Shown piece after piece: positions 62,501-64,000 of a DNA stretch of 64,000 nt; positions within the stretch are counted from its first letter, which is position 1; each line of letters starts with the position of its first letter. Origin of the DNA: Erwinia sp. E_sp_B01_1. Its GTDB lineage: Bacteria; Pseudomonadota; Gammaproteobacteria; Enterobacterales; Enterobacteriaceae. Below the pieces are notes generated by a model, which worked only from the letters and a program-made list of their open reading frames with translations, searched no databases and had not been told where the DNA came from. The DNA is taken from contig NZ_CP142208.1 of NCBI RefSeq assembly GCF_036865545.1, forward strand, positions 3,844,001 to 3,908,000, written 5' to 3'. Both the position numbers and the translations under genes were made by a program.

Positions 62501-62748
62501 CTGGACGCCATCTGGCTCAGGCCGGCCATCTGTCCCAGCTGGCGTTCCAGCGGCGCGGTTACCGAGGAGGCCATCACATCCGGGCTGGCGCCGGGATAGA
62601 GGGTGCTGACCTGAATGGTCGGATAGTCCACCTGCGGCAGCGCCGAAGTGGAGAGAAAGCGGTAAGCGAAGATCCCGGAGAGCAAAACGGCGACCATCAG
62701 CAGGATGGTGGCTACCGGACGTTCGATAAAGATGCGCGAAGGATTCAT
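59587..62748 (-). CDS. mdtB: Multidrug efflux RND permease subunit MdtB
   Basis: MdtB is the proton-coupled RND partner of MdtC. The 1053 residues (E. coli 1040) start [20 protein letters not shown] and carry the TM4 motif [13 protein letters not shown] near residue 405. [18 protein letters not shown] lies near 960. An unusual Ser/Thr/Asp-rich stretch at about residues 771-803, between YLAPSG and [11 protein letters not shown], replaces a short loop in E. coli MdtB; it is in frame and lies in a periplasmic porter/docking-domain loop by alignment. The gene overlaps mdtA and mdtC by 4 bp each (ATGA). Confidence 0.96.
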   Translation of the reverse strand: MNPSRIFIERPVATILLMVAVLLSGIFAYRFLSTSALPQVDYPTIQVSTLYPGASPDVMASSVTAPLERQLGQMAGLSQMASSSSSGSSVITLKFSLDLSLDVAEQEVQAAINAADSLLPTDLPNPPTYKKVNPADTAVITLAASSDTLPLIKVQDLVNTRIALKLSQISGVGMVTLAGGHQPAIRVQMDPKALAAHGLTLEDVNTLIGNSNVNGSKGGFDGQYHSVTIDANDQLRTAEEYGNLILTYQNGAALRLHDIAHIQEAAENTYQSAWANNAPAIVIGVQRQPGANVISVVDAIKAQLPTLQAALPDGVKVQILSDRTQTIRASISDVQFELMLSIALVVMVTFLFLRNVAATLIPSIAVPLSLVGTFGVMYLADFSLNNLSLMALTIATGFVIDDAIVVVENISRRLEQGETPMQAALKGSAQIGFTIISLTFSLIAVLIPLLFMGDVVGRLFREFAITLAVSILVSMVVSLTLTPMLCAYLLRHIPEERQSRFYRKGGEFFDRLVAGYDRLLTIVLNHQRLTLLVALATLVFTGLLYVVIPKGFFPSQDTGLIQGVTVASQDVSFSEMAKRQQQLAEIVLKNPAVESLSSTIGIDGTNTSLNSGRLQINLKSFDERDERAASVISELKQATQNVPGIQLYMQASQDLTVNDQVTPDQYQFSLDDADSENLVTWSPKLVDALKKRPEFSSVVSNLQDQGQVAYVELNRDAAARYGITASDVDTALYNAFGQRLVSTIFTQSNQYRVVLEVAPKYQQSPASFDDIYLAPSGSTASTSDSTSGSSSDSSTSTDSSTTGMVRLTSIAKIHQRIGSLTHMRLNQFPAVTVSFNLADGYSLDDAQKAITETQESLTLPSSITLRYQGETAAFQSATSNTLWLILAALLTMYVVLGILYESFIHPVTILSTLPSAAVGALLTLLLAGTEFSLIALIGVILLIGIVKKNAIMMIDFALEAEKNQHLSPREAIHQACLLRFRPIMMTTMAALLGALPLMLASGSGAELRQPLGLVIVGGLIFSQVLTLFSTPVIYLLFDRLAERGRRRLRKARG

Positions 62749-63968
62749 TGCGCTTTCGCGCTCCCGCTGGCTGCTTTGGTATCAGAGTCGCTGACAACGG
62801 AAACTTTGCTGCCATTGCTGAGACGGTCAATGCCTTCGGTCACCACCTGCTCGCCTGCGCTCACGCCGGAGAGAATGGCCTGCAGCGTTTCACCCAGCGT
62901 CGGGCCGGTTTTCACCTGTTTACGCGTGACGGTTTTATCCTGATTGATCACATAGACAAAGCTGCCATCGCTGCTGAGCTGCAGCGCCTGAGCAGGGATA
63001 ACCGTGGCCTGTTTCAGCGTGCCGGTCTGCAAACGCAGGTTAACGAACTGATTCGGATAGAGCGCCTCATCCTGGTTAGCAAACAGCGCTTTCAGCTCTA
63101 CCGAGCCGGTGCTGGTGTCGATCTGGTTACTGATAAACTGCACGTCACCCTGCGCCAGCTGGCTGTCACCGTTCTGATCGAAGGCGGTAGCCGGAAGGCT
63201 CTGGCCGTTGTGCAGCGCTTTCAGCAGCGTGGGAATATTATTCTGTGGCACGCTGAAGGTTACGGCAGCAGGCTGTGTCTGGGTAATGGTGACGATACCG
63301 GTGGTGTCGGTGCTGTGAACCATGTTGCCGGCATCCACCAGGCGTAACCCGGCGCGACCCGCAATCGGCGAGGTAATCTTCGAAAACTCAATGTTCAGTT
63401 TTGCGGAGGCAATCTGCGCCTCATCGCCTTTAACAGCACCACTGTACTGACCCACGGTGGCCACCTGGCTGTCCAGGTCCTGACGCGACAGCGAGTCCTG
63501 AGCAAAGAGTGTGCGGTAACGGGCCAGCGTCAGCTGGGCACTTTTCAGCAGCGCCTGGTTCTGATTAAGATCGCCCTGATACTGCGCCAGCGTCGCCTGA
63601 TAGCTGCGCGGATCGATCTGCGCCAGTACCTGCCCCGCTTCGACTTTTTGCCCTTCGGTGAACATAACTTTAGTCAGCTGTCCGTCGACCCTGCTGGTGA
63701 CCGTCACCGTAGCGTTGGGAATAACCGTCCCCAGCGCGGTCAGATAGACCGGCACGTCAGCCGTGGTCACCTTTCCGGCATGAACCGGCGTGACAGCCCC
63801 CGACATCATCCCCGGCCCGCCAGGTCCCCCCATGCCTCCGGGGCCACCCGCGGGCCCGGCACCCTGGGGCCAGAAGCGCCAGACCAGCAGCGCAACGAGA
63901 ATGACCAGGATCGCTAAAAGGAATTTTTTACGTCGGGAGGATGCCGCTTTATTAGTCGTTGGGGTCAT
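62745..63968 (-). CDS. mdtA: Multidrug efflux membrane fusion protein MdtA (near window edge)
   Basis: MdtA is the periplasmic adaptor of the MdtABC pump, anchored by an N-terminal membrane segment ([20 protein letters not shown]). A Gly/Pro/Met-rich linker follows ([15 protein letters not shown]). The lipoyl domain and coiled-coil hairpin contain [20 protein letters not shown] near residue 90 and [20 protein letters not shown] near 115. The beta-barrel and membrane-proximal domains end near [11 protein letters not shown] 63968 is my choice, giving 407 residues; an in-frame TTG at 63995 exists and the frame stays open to the window edge, so the true start could lie outside. It is the first visible gene of the mdtABC-channel operon. 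Confidence 0.92.
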   Translation of the reverse strand: MTPTTNKAASSRRKKFLLAILVILVALLVWRFWPQGAGPAGGPGGMGGPGGPGMMSGAVTPVHAGKVTTADVPVYLTALGTVIPNATVTVTSRVDGQLTKVMFTEGQKVEAGQVLAQIDPRSYQATLAQYQGDLNQNQALLKSAQLTLARYRTLFAQDSLSRQDLDSQVATVGQYSGAVKGDEAQIASAKLNIEFSKITSPIAGRAGLRLVDAGNMVHSTDTTGIVTITQTQPAAVTFSVPQNNIPTLLKALHNGQSLPATAFDQNGDSQLAQGDVQFISNQIDTSTGSVELKALFANQDEALYPNQFVNLRLQTGTLKQATVIPAQALQLSSDGSFVYVINQDKTVTRKQVKTGPTLGETLQAILSGVSAGEQVVTEGIDRLSNGSKVSVVSDSDTKAASGSAKAQ

Positions 63969-64000
63969 GGGGCTCTGTGGAATCAAATCGGACAAAGGGT

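Overview
This 64 kb window is a chromosomal segment of a gamma-proteobacterium of the order Enterobacterales, most likely family Erwiniaceae (Erwinia/Pantoea group). Nearly every gene is a clear orthologue of an Escherichia coli core gene, and gene order follows the E. coli barA-csrB-syd-queF-ppnN-xni-rlmM-gcvA/gcvB-csdAE-tcdA-mltA-metZWV-amiC-argA-recDBptrArecC-ppd-thyA-lgt-ptsP-rppH-mutH-ygdQ-ygdR-tas-lplT-aas backbone. The family assignment is inference from recalled E. coli proteins and local rearrangements; no database was searched.

Layout. (1) 0.4-3.2 kb: sensor kinase barA. (2) 3.3-12.4 kb: one composite locus for glucarate and galactarate catabolism, garK-garR-garL-gudD-gudX-gudP on the minus strand and garD divergent. 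In E. coli these genes lie at separate loci. (3) 12.6-15.3 kb: yqcA, truC, yqcC, the CsrA-sequestering sRNA csrB with a UvrY-type box upstream, and syd. (4) 15.4-25.6 kb: queF, ppnN with a structured leader, xni, rlmM/ygdD, gcvA with divergent sRNA gcvB, ygdI, the csdA-csdE-tcdA tRNA-modification set, and mltA. (5) 25.7-26.2 kb: three tandem initiator tRNA genes. (6) 26.3-41.1 kb: amiC, argA behind a double ARG box, and the RecBCD genes with ptrA. (7) 41.1-43.0 kb: four minor pseudopilin genes. (8) 43.1-54.9 kb: thyA, lgt, ptsP, rppH, a gene-free stretch with three DnaA boxes, mutH, ygdQ, ygdR, tas, lplT, aas. (9) 55.1-64 kb: a tripartite RND efflux operon, mdtA-mdtB-mdtC plus its own outer-membrane channel gene, with mdtA at the window edge.

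Links between genes. BarA activates UvrY, whose likely target csrB lies 11 kb away with a matching box. GudP imports the sugar acid; GudD and GarD dehydrate it; GarL, GarR and GarK carry it to 2-phosphoglycerate. LplT and Aas form the lysophospholipid salvage pair. RecB, RecC and RecD form one enzyme.

Main caution. Six coding frames are disturbed by what looks like a single missing base, always inside a mononucleotide run: ygdD/rlmM (T6), recC (C6), ppdB (C6), ppdA (C5), the efflux channel gene (G6) and mdtC (C6). Restoring one base at each site rebuilds full-length proteins; recC becomes 1122 codons, as in E. coli. This points to homopolymer under-calling in the assembly rather than gene decay. 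I found no phage, IS element, CRISPR array or clearly undescribed system. The best candidates for something less known are the structured ppnN leader and the Ser/Thr-rich insertion in MdtB.
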